Assembly (NCBI GenBank): GCA_964450715.1
Contig: CAYVFC010000161.1
Coordinates: forward strand, 1-17,071
Direction of reading: 5' to 3'
DNA length: 17,071 nucleotides
Origin: CAYVFC01 sp964450715
Lineage (GTDB): Bacteria; Myxococcota_A; Polyangia; Polyangiales; JAFGIB01
A model generated the notes under the pieces. That model saw only the letters and a program-made list of their open reading frames with translations. It was not told where the DNA came from and ran no database searches. Positions 1 through 6,073 of the stretch are shown here, piece after piece. A program made the translations under genes and the position numbers. How positions within the stretch are numbered: the first letter of the stretch is position 1; every line of letters begins with the position of its first letter.

Positions 1-55
1 GGTAGGTGAGCAGGCACCGCAGCGCCCGACGCAGAATCGCGACGCGTATCGCGGC
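1..55. repeat. Direct repeat copy A (partial element at window edge)
   Basis: These 55 bases are identical to 144-198, an offset of 143 bases. The identity stops abruptly at base 56. The window starts inside this copy, so its full left extent cannot be seen. No convincing reading frame runs through it on either strand. It looks like part of a repeat family, with the more complete copy at 72-214. Confidence 0.85.
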
Positions 56-71
56 CAGGGAAACAGACGAT

Positions 72-214
72 GAACAGGGTCGTATGAGCCGTGAGACGCG
101 AGCGAGACAAGGAGGGCGCGAGGAGCCCGCGGAGCCTACTGCGGGTAGGTGAGCAGGCACCGCAGCGCCCGACGCAGAATCGCGACGCGTATCGCGGCTC
201 AGACGACCCTGTTC
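72..214. repeat. 143-bp palindromic element bounded by a 20-bp inverted repeat, abutting the tRNA
   Basis: The ends 72-91 and 195-214 are reverse complements at 19 of 20 positions. Inside are a small hairpin (CCTAC, 5-nt loop, GTAGG, around 137-149) and the second copy of the 55-bp direct repeat (144-198). The element length (143) equals the offset between the direct repeats, which suggests a repeated unit of that size. It ends one base before the tRNA. It could be a MITE-like or REP-like repeat, or a structured RNA. No transposase or coding capacity is seen. Confidence 0.7.
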
Positions 215-215
215 C

Positions 216-292
216 GGGCCCATAGCTCAATCGGTTAGAGTCCCCCGCTCATAACGGGGTTGTTCCTGGTTCGAGTCCAGGTGGGCCCACCA
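216..292 (+). tRNA. tRNA with CAU anticodon, probably tRNA-Ile2 (lysidine-modified)
   Basis: A full cloverleaf can be folded. The acceptor stem is GGGCCCA/TGGGCCC. The D stem is GCTC/GAGT (one G-T pair) with a loop holding GG. The anticodon stem is CCCCG/CGGGG with loop CTCATAA, giving anticodon CAT at 250-252. The variable loop is 5 nt, the T stem CCTGG/CCAGG, the T loop TTCGAGT, and CCA is encoded. The 1-72 pair and the anticodon stem are not of the initiator type. C4-G69, C5-G68 and C6-G67 in the acceptor stem match the determinants I recall for TilS recognition of tRNA-Ile2, so Ile2 (reads AUA after lysidine formation) is favoured over elongator Met. tilS itself lies at 10538-11491. No clear promoter is seen between the upstream palindrome and the gene. 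Confidence 0.93.
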
Positions 293-429
293 CCCTCGTG
301 CCCCCTCCGGGTCACGTGAAGCGCGCGGAGGAGAGGTTCTGGGTAGCCCGAATACGGCGAAACCGCTGGCGGAGGCCCGTGCGCGCGCGTCCCGTGACCC
401 GGAGGGGGCACGAGGGTGGTGGGCCCACC
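280..429. repeat. 37-bp perfect inverted repeat that includes the tRNA 3' end
   Basis: Bases 280-316 are the exact reverse complement of 393-429. With a few mismatches the pairing continues inward through GCGCGCG (321-327) and CGCGCGC (382-388). The loop region between is about 55-76 nt. The left arm starts inside the T stem of the tRNA, so the last 13 tRNA bases (280-292) also appear inverted at 417-429. It is too long for an ordinary terminator stem and has no T-run. It may be a palindromic element inserted at a tRNA 3' end, or an inverted duplication of this site. Confidence 0.9.
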
Positions 430-619
430 GTTTGGCCGCCGGTTTATAAAATCTGGCCGAGCCGGCTTGCGCGAGCCGCTTTTCCGGGTTAAGCCGCGCC
501 CCGCTAGTACATGTTCCCTGTAGAAACAATCATCTCGTTTTGTCGTGCCGGTTTTTCCGGTTAGCGGGCGAAGGCTGAAGAGCCGGGCCCGGGCTGCCCG
601 GCGGTAGGAGACGATACGG
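430..619. other. Intergenic region between the tRNA palindrome and the zinc-ribbon gene
   Basis: I see no gene here. There is an AT-rich patch TATAAAAT near 444-451. A weak hairpin (CGGCT/AGCCG, 463-478) followed by CTTTTCC could end tRNA transcription. A short CCGG-T5-CCGG hairpin lies at 548-560. The last bases carry the ribosome binding site TAGGAG (605-610) of the next gene. A promoter must lie here or upstream, but none matches the consensus well. Confidence 0.4.
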
Positions 620-1360
620 GTGCTCGAACAACTGGCGGCGCTGGTCAAGCTTTCGAGGATCGATGTGGCGGCGCGGGACCTCGAGGCTGAGCTGGAGAGC
701 GCGCCCCAGCATCTGGAAGAGCTACGGGGAGACGTCAAGCGGCTGGAAGAGCTGCTCGGCGCGGAGCGGCAGCAGGTCGAAGAGGCCAGGGCGCTCTTCT
801 CGGCACAGGAAGAGGAGATTAAAGAGCAGAACCAGTCGCTCGCCCGTTCCAAGACCAAGTCGGCCAAGGCCAGAAACATGCGCGAGGTCGAGGCGGTCGA
901 ACGGGAGCTGGAGGTGATCCGGCGTTCGCTGAGAGACCGCGAGGGCGAACGCGACAGGTTGCGGATCGCCATCGAGCAGCGGGGCGCCGTCCTCGAGCAG
1001 CGCGAGAAAGAGCTCGGGGAGATGATCGAGCTGGTCCGGGTCGAGGAGAGCAAGACCGCCTCGCGCATAGAGGAGCTGAAGCAGAAGCGGGAAGAAGTGC
1101 TCGCCGGGCGGGATGATGTCGTCGCCTCGCTGCCGCGCAACCTGGTCAAGCGTTACGACACGATTCGTAGCCGCCGGGCCGGTATCGGTGTGGCCGATCT
1201 CAAGGACCAGTCCTGTAGCGGCTGTCACATGGTGCTGCCCCCGCAGCAGGCCAACGCGATCCAGCGGGCTGAGACGCTGGAGCAGTGCCCTCGTTGCCAG
1301 CGGATTCTCTACTGGCCGGCCTCGGTCGAGGGTTTCGAGAAGCCTTCGGAGCAGGAATAG
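620..1360 (+). CDS. Coiled-coil C4-type zinc-ribbon protein (COG1579 / CT398-like family)
   Basis: The 246-residue product starts at GTG 620, with TAGGAG nine bases upstream. Residues about 10-165 are a long, charged, heptad-rich coiled coil with a basic kink around residues 75-90 (SKTKSAKARNMREVEAVERE), typical of this family. The C-terminus is a zinc ribbon with C199-x2-C202 and C223-x2-C226. The family is widespread in bacteria. The Chlamydia homologue CT398 is a coiled coil plus zinc ribbon reported to bind sigma-54 and a type III secretion component, but no common function is settled. It is probably cytosolic, as no signal or membrane segment is present. It converges with ilvE, and a palindromic repeat separates the two. 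Family assignment is secure; the role is not. Confidence 0.9.
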   Translation: MLEQLAALVKLSRIDVAARDLEAELESAPQHLEELRGDVKRLEELLGAERQQVEEARALFSAQEEEIKEQNQSLARSKTKSAKARNMREVEAVERELEVIRRSLRDREGERDRLRIAIEQRGAVLEQREKELGEMIELVRVEESKTASRIEELKQKREEVLAGRDDVVASLPRNLVKRYDTIRSRRAGIGVADLKDQSCSGCHMVLPPQQANAIQRAETLEQCPRCQRILYWPASVEGFEKPSEQE

Positions 1361-1375
1361 CGCACGCTGGTTTTC

Positions 1376-1442
1376 CTGTCATCTCGAACGAAGTGAGAGA
1401 TCTCCATCAGAACGAGATTTCTCCCTTCGATCGAAATGACAG
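1376..1442. repeat. Dispersed palindromic repeat, GTCATTTCGA type, copy 1
   Basis: Outer arms CTGTCAT and ATGACAG pair perfectly. The inner parts (TCTCGAACGAAGTGAGAGATC and a matching GAGATTTCTCCCTTCGATCGAA stretch split around the middle) pair imperfectly. A close relative lies at 8743-8811. It sits exactly between two convergent genes, where it could serve as a bidirectional terminator or mRNA-end hairpin, although there is no T-run. Similar intergenic palindromes are common in many unrelated bacterial genomes. Confidence 0.8.
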
Positions 1443-1448
1443 CGGCGC

Positions 1449-2369
1449 CTACACGAAGGCCAGCCACTCGGGGTGCGCCTCGCGCTTGCCCGCCACCACC
1501 TGGAAGAAGCGGTCCTGGATGCGCTCGGTCACCCGACCCCTGCTCCCGTTCCCGATCGGACGGTTGTCTATCTCGCGTACCGGCGTGACCTCGGCGGCGG
1601 TGCCGGTGAAGAAGACCTCGTCGGCGATGTACATCTCGTCCCTGGCCACCAACCGCTCGCTCACGGAGATGCCCATCTCGTCGCAGAGACGGATGATGGT
1701 GTCCCGGGTGATGCCGGGCAGGATGCTGCTTCCCAGCGGGGGGGTAACGACGCGCCCGTTCTTGACCAGGAAGATGTTCTCGCCCGAGGCCTCGGCCACG
1801 TAGCCCTGCGAATCGAGCATGATCGCTTCCTGGTAGCCGGCGTCCACCACCTCGCGCTTGGCCAGTATGGAGTTGACGTAGTTGCCCACGATCTTGGCCT
1901 TGCTCATGATGCTGTTGATGCCGGGACGGGTGTAGGAGCTGACCTTGGCGCGGATGCCCTGCCTCAGCCCCTCGTCGCCCAGGTAGGCGCCCCACTTCCA
2001 GACGACGATGGTGGTGTGAACCTGAGTCTCCCGTCCGAACAACCCCATGGCGCCTTCGCCCAGGAAGATAAGCGGGCGGATGTAACACTCCTGCAGCTTG
2101 TTGGCGCGGATGGTTTGCAGGCAGGCTTCGTACAGTTGCTCCTGGGTCCACTCCGCTGGCAGATCGGCGATGAGCGCCGACTTGAGCAGCCGATCGACGT
2201 GCTCGTGCAGGCGAAAGACGGCGCTACGGCCGTCCTCCCGCTTGTAGCAGCGAATGCCCTCGAAGACCCCGAGGCCGTAGTGCAGGGTGTGGCTCAGCAC
2301 GTGTACCCGGGCCTCGTCCCAGGGGATGAGCTTTCCGTCGAACCAGATCTTTTCCAGCTTGTCGATCAT
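1449..2369 (-). CDS. ilvE: Branched-chain amino acid aminotransferase
   Basis: This 306-residue class IV PLP aminotransferase catalyses the last step of Val, Leu and Ile synthesis, the reversible transfer of the glutamate amino group to the branched 2-oxo acids. The PLP lysine is K159 in the SKAKIVGNY context. Family signatures EASGENIFLV, LPGITRDTI and GTAAEVTP are all present, and the C-terminus resembles E. coli IlvE. The start chosen is ATG at 2369, preceded on the minus strand by GGGAGG. This gives the usual family length and the typical opening MIDKLEKIWFDGK. The frame stays open for 27 more codons upstream, but that part has no family similarity. A TAATAAT stretch on the minus strand about 80 bases upstream may be its -10 box. 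Confidence 0.95.
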   Translation of the reverse strand: MIDKLEKIWFDGKLIPWDEARVHVLSHTLHYGLGVFEGIRCYKREDGRSAVFRLHEHVDRLLKSALIADLPAEWTQEQLYEACLQTIRANKLQECYIRPLIFLGEGAMGLFGRETQVHTTIVVWKWGAYLGDEGLRQGIRAKVSSYTRPGINSIMSKAKIVGNYVNSILAKREVVDAGYQEAIMLDSQGYVAEASGENIFLVKNGRVVTPPLGSSILPGITRDTIIRLCDEMGISVSERLVARDEMYIADEVFFTGTAAEVTPVREIDNRPIGNGSRGRVTERIQDRFFQVVAGKREAHPEWLAFV

Positions 2370-2598
2370 GTTGCCTCCCAGGTCGACGCTATTGTTGTAC
2401 GGCTCGAGGCCGTCCGGCAGCGCCGCGACGAAGCCCGCTATTATTAGCACAAGAGAGGGGGCTGGCTACGGCTCCCGCTTCCGAATGCCGTCCGGTCGAC
2501 GCGGCTGTCGGGAGGTATCGCCGCTGGCCCCCCGGTCGCCCGACGCTCGAGGTTGACGCTCTGGGGGGCATGGAGTACATACCGCGGGCTTTGCGGCA

Positions 2599-2628
2599 TT
2601 GTTCGGGCAATTTCTCGTCCGGTATAAG
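2599..2628 (+). promoter_or_regulatory. Candidate sigma-70 promoter for yajC-secDF-recJ
   Basis: TTGTTC (2599-2604) and TATAAG (2623-2628) are separated by 18 bases. Transcription would start near 2635, leaving a leader of about 25 bases before the GTG of yajC at 2658. The surrounding 2370-2657 region lies between divergent genes and holds no other gene that I can support. The prediction rests on consensus similarity only. Confidence 0.45.
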
Positions 2629-2657
2629 CCGCGTCGCCGCCACCAGAGGATCGTCCA

Positions 2658-3068
2658 GTGCCGTCATCGTTGAGCCAGATGCTGTGGGCCATGCAACCGG
2701 AGGCCACCGAGGCCACCGAGGCCGTCCAGGGCGCGCCGAGCCAGGGCGGCGGCCAGCAGACCGCACCGCTGCCGGGCTGCGGCGGCCCGGGGCAGCAGAC
2801 CATGATCATGATGGTGCTGATGTTCGGCATCATCTACCTGATGATGATCCGTCCCCAGCAGAAGAAGCAGCGCGAGACCGACGCCATGCTCAAGGCTCTG
2901 CGGGTAGGGGACCGGGTTCGCACCACGGGCGGGATCCGCGGGGAGATCATGGATCTGACCGATACCGAGGTGACGCTGCTCATCGCCGAGAAGACCAAGA
3001 TCAACATCCTTCGCAACTACATCATGGGAAAGGAAGAGAAGCAGTCCGTCGCGGACCGGATCAAGTGA
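2658..3068 (+). CDS. yajC: Preprotein translocase subunit YajC
   Basis: This 136-residue YajC is the small membrane partner of SecDF in the Sec holotranslocon. One membrane helix spans about residues 49-64. It is followed by the family hallmark IRPQQKKQRE and then the cytosolic domain with GDRVRTTGGIRGEI. The N-terminus before the helix is longer than in E. coli and rich in Gln, Gly, Ala and Thr (TEATEA, SQGGGQQ). The start is GTG 2658, with AGAGGA seven bases upstream. An in-frame ATG at 2679 is an alternative. secD begins 46 bases downstream on the same strand, as is usual for this cluster. Confidence 0.94.
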   Translation: MPSSLSQMLWAMQPEATEATEAVQGAPSQGGGQQTAPLPGCGGPGQQTMIMMVLMFGIIYLMMIRPQQKKQRETDAMLKALRVGDRVRTTGGIRGEIMDLTDTEVTLLIAEKTKINILRNYIMGKEEKQSVADRIK

Positions 3069-3114
3069 CCGGCGGACGGCTCGCGCCCGGAGCGACCAAC
3101 AGGCGGCTTGGATA

Positions 3115-4941
3115 ATGGACAGGGGATGGTACGCGCGTTTTACTCTGCTCTCGGTGCTGGCGGCCTTCGCCTGGCTCACCTTGTGGCCGAGTATCGATCA
3201 ATGGATTCCGGCGCCGGCTCTGGTCAAGCAGTACTTCGAGAAGAAAATCAGCCCCGGGCTCGATATCCGCGGCGGTCTTCGACTCATGTACGAGGTGGAG
3301 GTCGACGAGGCGGTGCTCGATCGCCGCAACACCCGTTCGGAGCAGCTGCTCGCCCGCGTGGGGGAGAAGCTGGGCATCGTGCCCGAGGGCGAATCTCCGA
3401 CCCGGGAGCAGCGGGCTAAGATCCGCGACAAGGTCAAGATCGAGCCCGAGGGTGACCGCGGCATCCGCATCGCCTTCAAGAGTCCCGCGGACGCCGACAA
3501 GCTCGACCGGGAGACCATCAAGTGGTTCGGCGATCTCAGGGAAAAGTCGCGCACCGGGGGAACCGTACTGGTCGAGGTGCGGTCCGAGGGGCTGGAGAGC
3601 ATCCGGGAGAGCGCCATCGAGCAGGCGCGCGAGACCATCTCCAACCGTATCGACGCTATCGGGTTGAAGGAAGCGTCGATCGTCGCCCAGGGCACGGACA
3701 TCATCGTGGAGGTGCCGGGTACCGACCAGTCGTCCTTCGATCGGATACGGGACATCATCAGCCAGACGGCCAAGCTGGAGTTCAAGATCGTGGACGACGA
3801 GTCGGACTTCGTGGCCGGGCTGGACAAGCTTCCCGAGGGTATCGAGCAGCAAGTGGAGTACCCCTCGGCCGGCGAGAAGAACCCCAGGGTCGAATCGACC
3901 TTCCTGGTAGCGCGCGGCGAGGAAGCGCGGCAGAAACTGGCCGCATATGCTGAATCGCTGCGAGAAGCGGGCTCCATCCCCGAGGGGCACGAAATCCGGC
4001 TGGGTCGACTGGAGGCGATGGATGACGAGAACCCGGGCCGGCAGGGCGAGGAGGCCTGGCGCACCTATCTCCTCTTCTCGCCGGTGGACGTCACCGGACA
4101 GCACATCGAGGAGACCTACATCGCCAACGATCCCAAGGACGGCACCCCTTACGTCGGGGTCGTCTTCAACGATCTGGGGGCCCGGAAGTTCAGCAAGCTG
4201 ACCGGGGCCAACATCAAGCGCCGCATGGCCATCGTGCTCGACGATCGGGTGGAGTCGGCCCCGACCATCCAGACCGAGATCGGCAAGAACTGCCAGATCA
4301 CCCTGGGAGGCTACCGCGGGTACAACCAGATCCTGAACGAGGCCAAGGACCTGGTGGTGGTGCTGAAGGCGGGCGCGCTGCCCGTGCCCATCCGCCCGGC
4401 CAACGAGCAGATGATCGGCCCCACCCTGGGCCACGACGCCATCCGCAAGGGCGCCATGGGCGCGCTGGTCGGCATCGCGCTGGTGCTCTGCTTCATGCTT
4501 TTCTATTACCAGGTGGCGGGCCTGGTGGCCGACGCCATGGTGATCCTCAACCTGCTGCTGCTGCTGGGGGTGATGGCCTTTTTCGAGGCCACCCTGACCC
4601 TGCCCGGCCTGGCCGCGCTGGCGCTCACCATCGGCATGGCCGTGGACGCCAACGTTCTCATAACCGAGCGTATCCGGGAGGAGCTGCGGGCCGACAAGTC
4701 ATTGCGCGCGGCGGTGGACCAGGGCTTCGGGCGGGCGCTGTGGGCCATCCTGGACAGCCAGGTCACCACCTTCCTGGCCGGGGTGGTGCTCTTCCAGTAC
4801 GGCTCCGGCCCCATCAAGGGGTTCGCGGTCATGCTGATGATCGGCATCTGCACCTCGGTTTTCACCGCCGTGTTCGGCTCTCGCGTTCTCTTCGACTGGA
4901 TCGTCCGCGGTCTGCGCGTCGAGAAGCTGCGGATAGGGTAA
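3115..4941 (+). CDS. secD: Protein translocase subunit SecD
   Basis: SecD, 608 residues, forms with SecF the RND-like complex that uses the proton motive force to help pull proteins out of the SecYEG channel on the periplasmic side. There is one N-terminal membrane helix (about 8-24). The SecD signature GLDIRGG lies at 48-54, followed by a large periplasmic P1 region to about residue 440, then five C-terminal membrane helices. The conserved TM4 motif GMAVDANVLITERIREE holds the proton-pathway aspartate D511. Length and domain order are normal. The start is ATG 3115 with a weak purine-rich site (AGGCGG) upstream. secF follows after 4 bases, so the two are surely co-transcribed. Confidence 0.97.
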   Translation: MDRGWYARFTLLSVLAAFAWLTLWPSIDQWIPAPALVKQYFEKKISPGLDIRGGLRLMYEVEVDEAVLDRRNTRSEQLLARVGEKLGIVPEGESPTREQRAKIRDKVKIEPEGDRGIRIAFKSPADADKLDRETIKWFGDLREKSRTGGTVLVEVRSEGLESIRESAIEQARETISNRIDAIGLKEASIVAQGTDIIVEVPGTDQSSFDRIRDIISQTAKLEFKIVDDESDFVAGLDKLPEGIEQQVEYPSAGEKNPRVESTFLVARGEEARQKLAAYAESLREAGSIPEGHEIRLGRLEAMDDENPGRQGEEAWRTYLLFSPVDVTGQHIEETYIANDPKDGTPYVGVVFNDLGARKFSKLTGANIKRRMAIVLDDRVESAPTIQTEIGKNCQITLGGYRGYNQILNEAKDLVVVLKAGALPVPIRPANEQMIGPTLGHDAIRKGAMGALVGIALVLCFMLFYYQVAGLVADAMVILNLLLLLGVMAFFEATLTLPGLAALALTIGMAVDANVLITERIREELRADKSLRAAVDQGFGRALWAILDSQVTTFLAGVVLFQYGSGPIKGFAVMLMIGICTSVFTAVFGSRVLFDWIVRGLRVEKLRIG

Positions 4942-4945
4942 CGCC

Positions 4946-6073
4946 ATGGAATTCATCAAGCCGGGCGTGGTCATCGATTTCATGCGTTATCGCCGCCAGT
5001 TCGGCGTGCTCTCCCTCTTCCTCGCCACGGCCGGGCTGGTCTCTATCTTCTTCCCCGGTCCGAACTACGGCATCGATTTCAAGGGCGGCACCGAGATCGA
5101 GATCGAGTTCAATAAGAAGATCGACACGGCCACCCTGCGCGCCGCCGTCGTGGGCCTGGGCTACAAGCGACCGGACGTGGTCCGCGTGGAGGGAACGGAC
5201 AACCGCTATATCCTGCGGGTGCTGGAGGTTTCCTCCCTGGGTGCCGGACAGGCCGACCGCATGGAAAAGTCGGTCGCCGAGAGCCTAGGCGAGGTCAAGG
5301 TCGAGCAGTTCAAGGTCTCGCCCGGTGGCGACAAGGTCTCCCTGCGCCTGAGCGCCGAGGCCGAACCCGCGGTCATCCGCGAGGCGCTGGGCAAGGCGGG
5401 GGCGCGCGTGAGCGAGGTCAAGCCCTTCGGCCGCAAGGAGGACCACCGCTACGAGGCCCGGCTGGAGGGCGTGGCCGACGAGCTGATGCACGGCCTCAAG
5501 CAGAAGCTGCCCGACAGCGCGCCCGATGCCGCGTTGCGAGTCGAGTGGGTGGGGCCCAAGGCGGGCGCCAAGCTGCGCGATAGCGCCATCAAGGCGCTGC
5601 TCTACGCCATCGCTTTCATCCTGGTCTACGTGGCCCTGCGCTTCGACCTCAGGTTCGCGCCCGGCGGCGTCGTCGCCCTGACCCACGACGTGCTGCTCAC
5701 CATCGGCATCTTCGTCCTCTTCCAGAAAGAGGTGAACCTCTCCACGGTGGCCGCGTTGCTGACCGTGGTGGGCTACTCCGTCAACGATACCATCGTGGTC
5801 TACGACCGGATCCGGGAGAACCTGCAGCGCATGCGCGACGCGAGCTTCGTGCAGATCATCAACCTCAGCACCTCGCAGACCCTCGCGCGCAGCATCGTGA
5901 CCTCGCTGACCACCCTGCTGGCGATCTGCGCTTTCTTCTTCTGGGGCACGCCCGTCATCCGCGACATCGCGCTGGCGCTGTCCATCGGCATCTCTATCGG
6001 CACCTACTCGTCCATCTACATCGCGGCTCCTTTCACCGAGTGGATGGACCGCTACGTTTTCAGGAAGCTCTAG
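4946..6073 (+). CDS. secF: Protein translocase subunit SecF (enlarged periplasmic domain)
   Basis: SecF is the partner of SecD. Membrane helix 1 (about 18-37) is followed by IDFKGG (43-48), the periplasmic domain, then five helices from about residue 214. The TM4 motif VGYSVNDTIVVYDRIRE carries D281. At 375 residues it is longer than the roughly 300-325 I expect for SecF, and the excess is periplasmic. Residues about 49-128 and 129-207 look like two versions of the same unit: a beta strand, a (V/L)R-A-(V/L) helix, a VRV/VKP strand, an Arg-Tyr strand, a helix, then VEQFKVSPGG or VEWVGPKAG. This suggests a duplicated P4 subdomain. The start is ATG 4946 with GGATAGGG upstream. The stop TAG shares a base with the GTG of recJ. 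Confidence 0.96.
   Translation: MEFIKPGVVIDFMRYRRQFGVLSLFLATAGLVSIFFPGPNYGIDFKGGTEIEIEFNKKIDTATLRAAVVGLGYKRPDVVRVEGTDNRYILRVLEVSSLGAGQADRMEKSVAESLGEVKVEQFKVSPGGDKVSLRLSAEAEPAVIREALGKAGARVSEVKPFGRKEDHRYEARLEGVADELMHGLKQKLPDSAPDAALRVEWVGPKAGAKLRDSAIKALLYAIAFILVYVALRFDLRFAPGGVVALTHDVLLTIGIFVLFQKEVNLSTVAALLTVVGYSVNDTIVVYDRIRENLQRMRDASFVQIINLSTSQTLARSIVTSLTTLLAICAFFFWGTPVIRDIALALSIGISIGTYSSIYIAAPFTEWMDRYVFRKL

Noticed and set aside
1..214. 5' fragment of an rRNA operon or protein gene
   Set aside because: No rRNA-like motif is seen, all frames are interrupted, and direct and inverted repeat structure explains the sequence better.
216..292. Initiator tRNA-fMet
   Set aside because: Position 1 pairs with 72, and the anticodon stem CCCCG/CGGGG lacks the three G-C pairs in initiator orientation.
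280..429. Ordinary Rho-independent terminator of the tRNA
   Set aside because: The stem is 37 bp with a loop of more than 50 nt, includes tRNA sequence, and has no T-run.
235..1149. Long minus-strand open frame over the tRNA and zinc-ribbon gene
   Set aside because: Ser/Arg-rich shadow of the coiled-coil gene, and it runs through the tRNA and the palindrome.
2370..2450. 27-codon N-terminal extension of ilvE
   Set aside because: No family similarity. ATG 2369 has a good ribosome site and gives the usual length.
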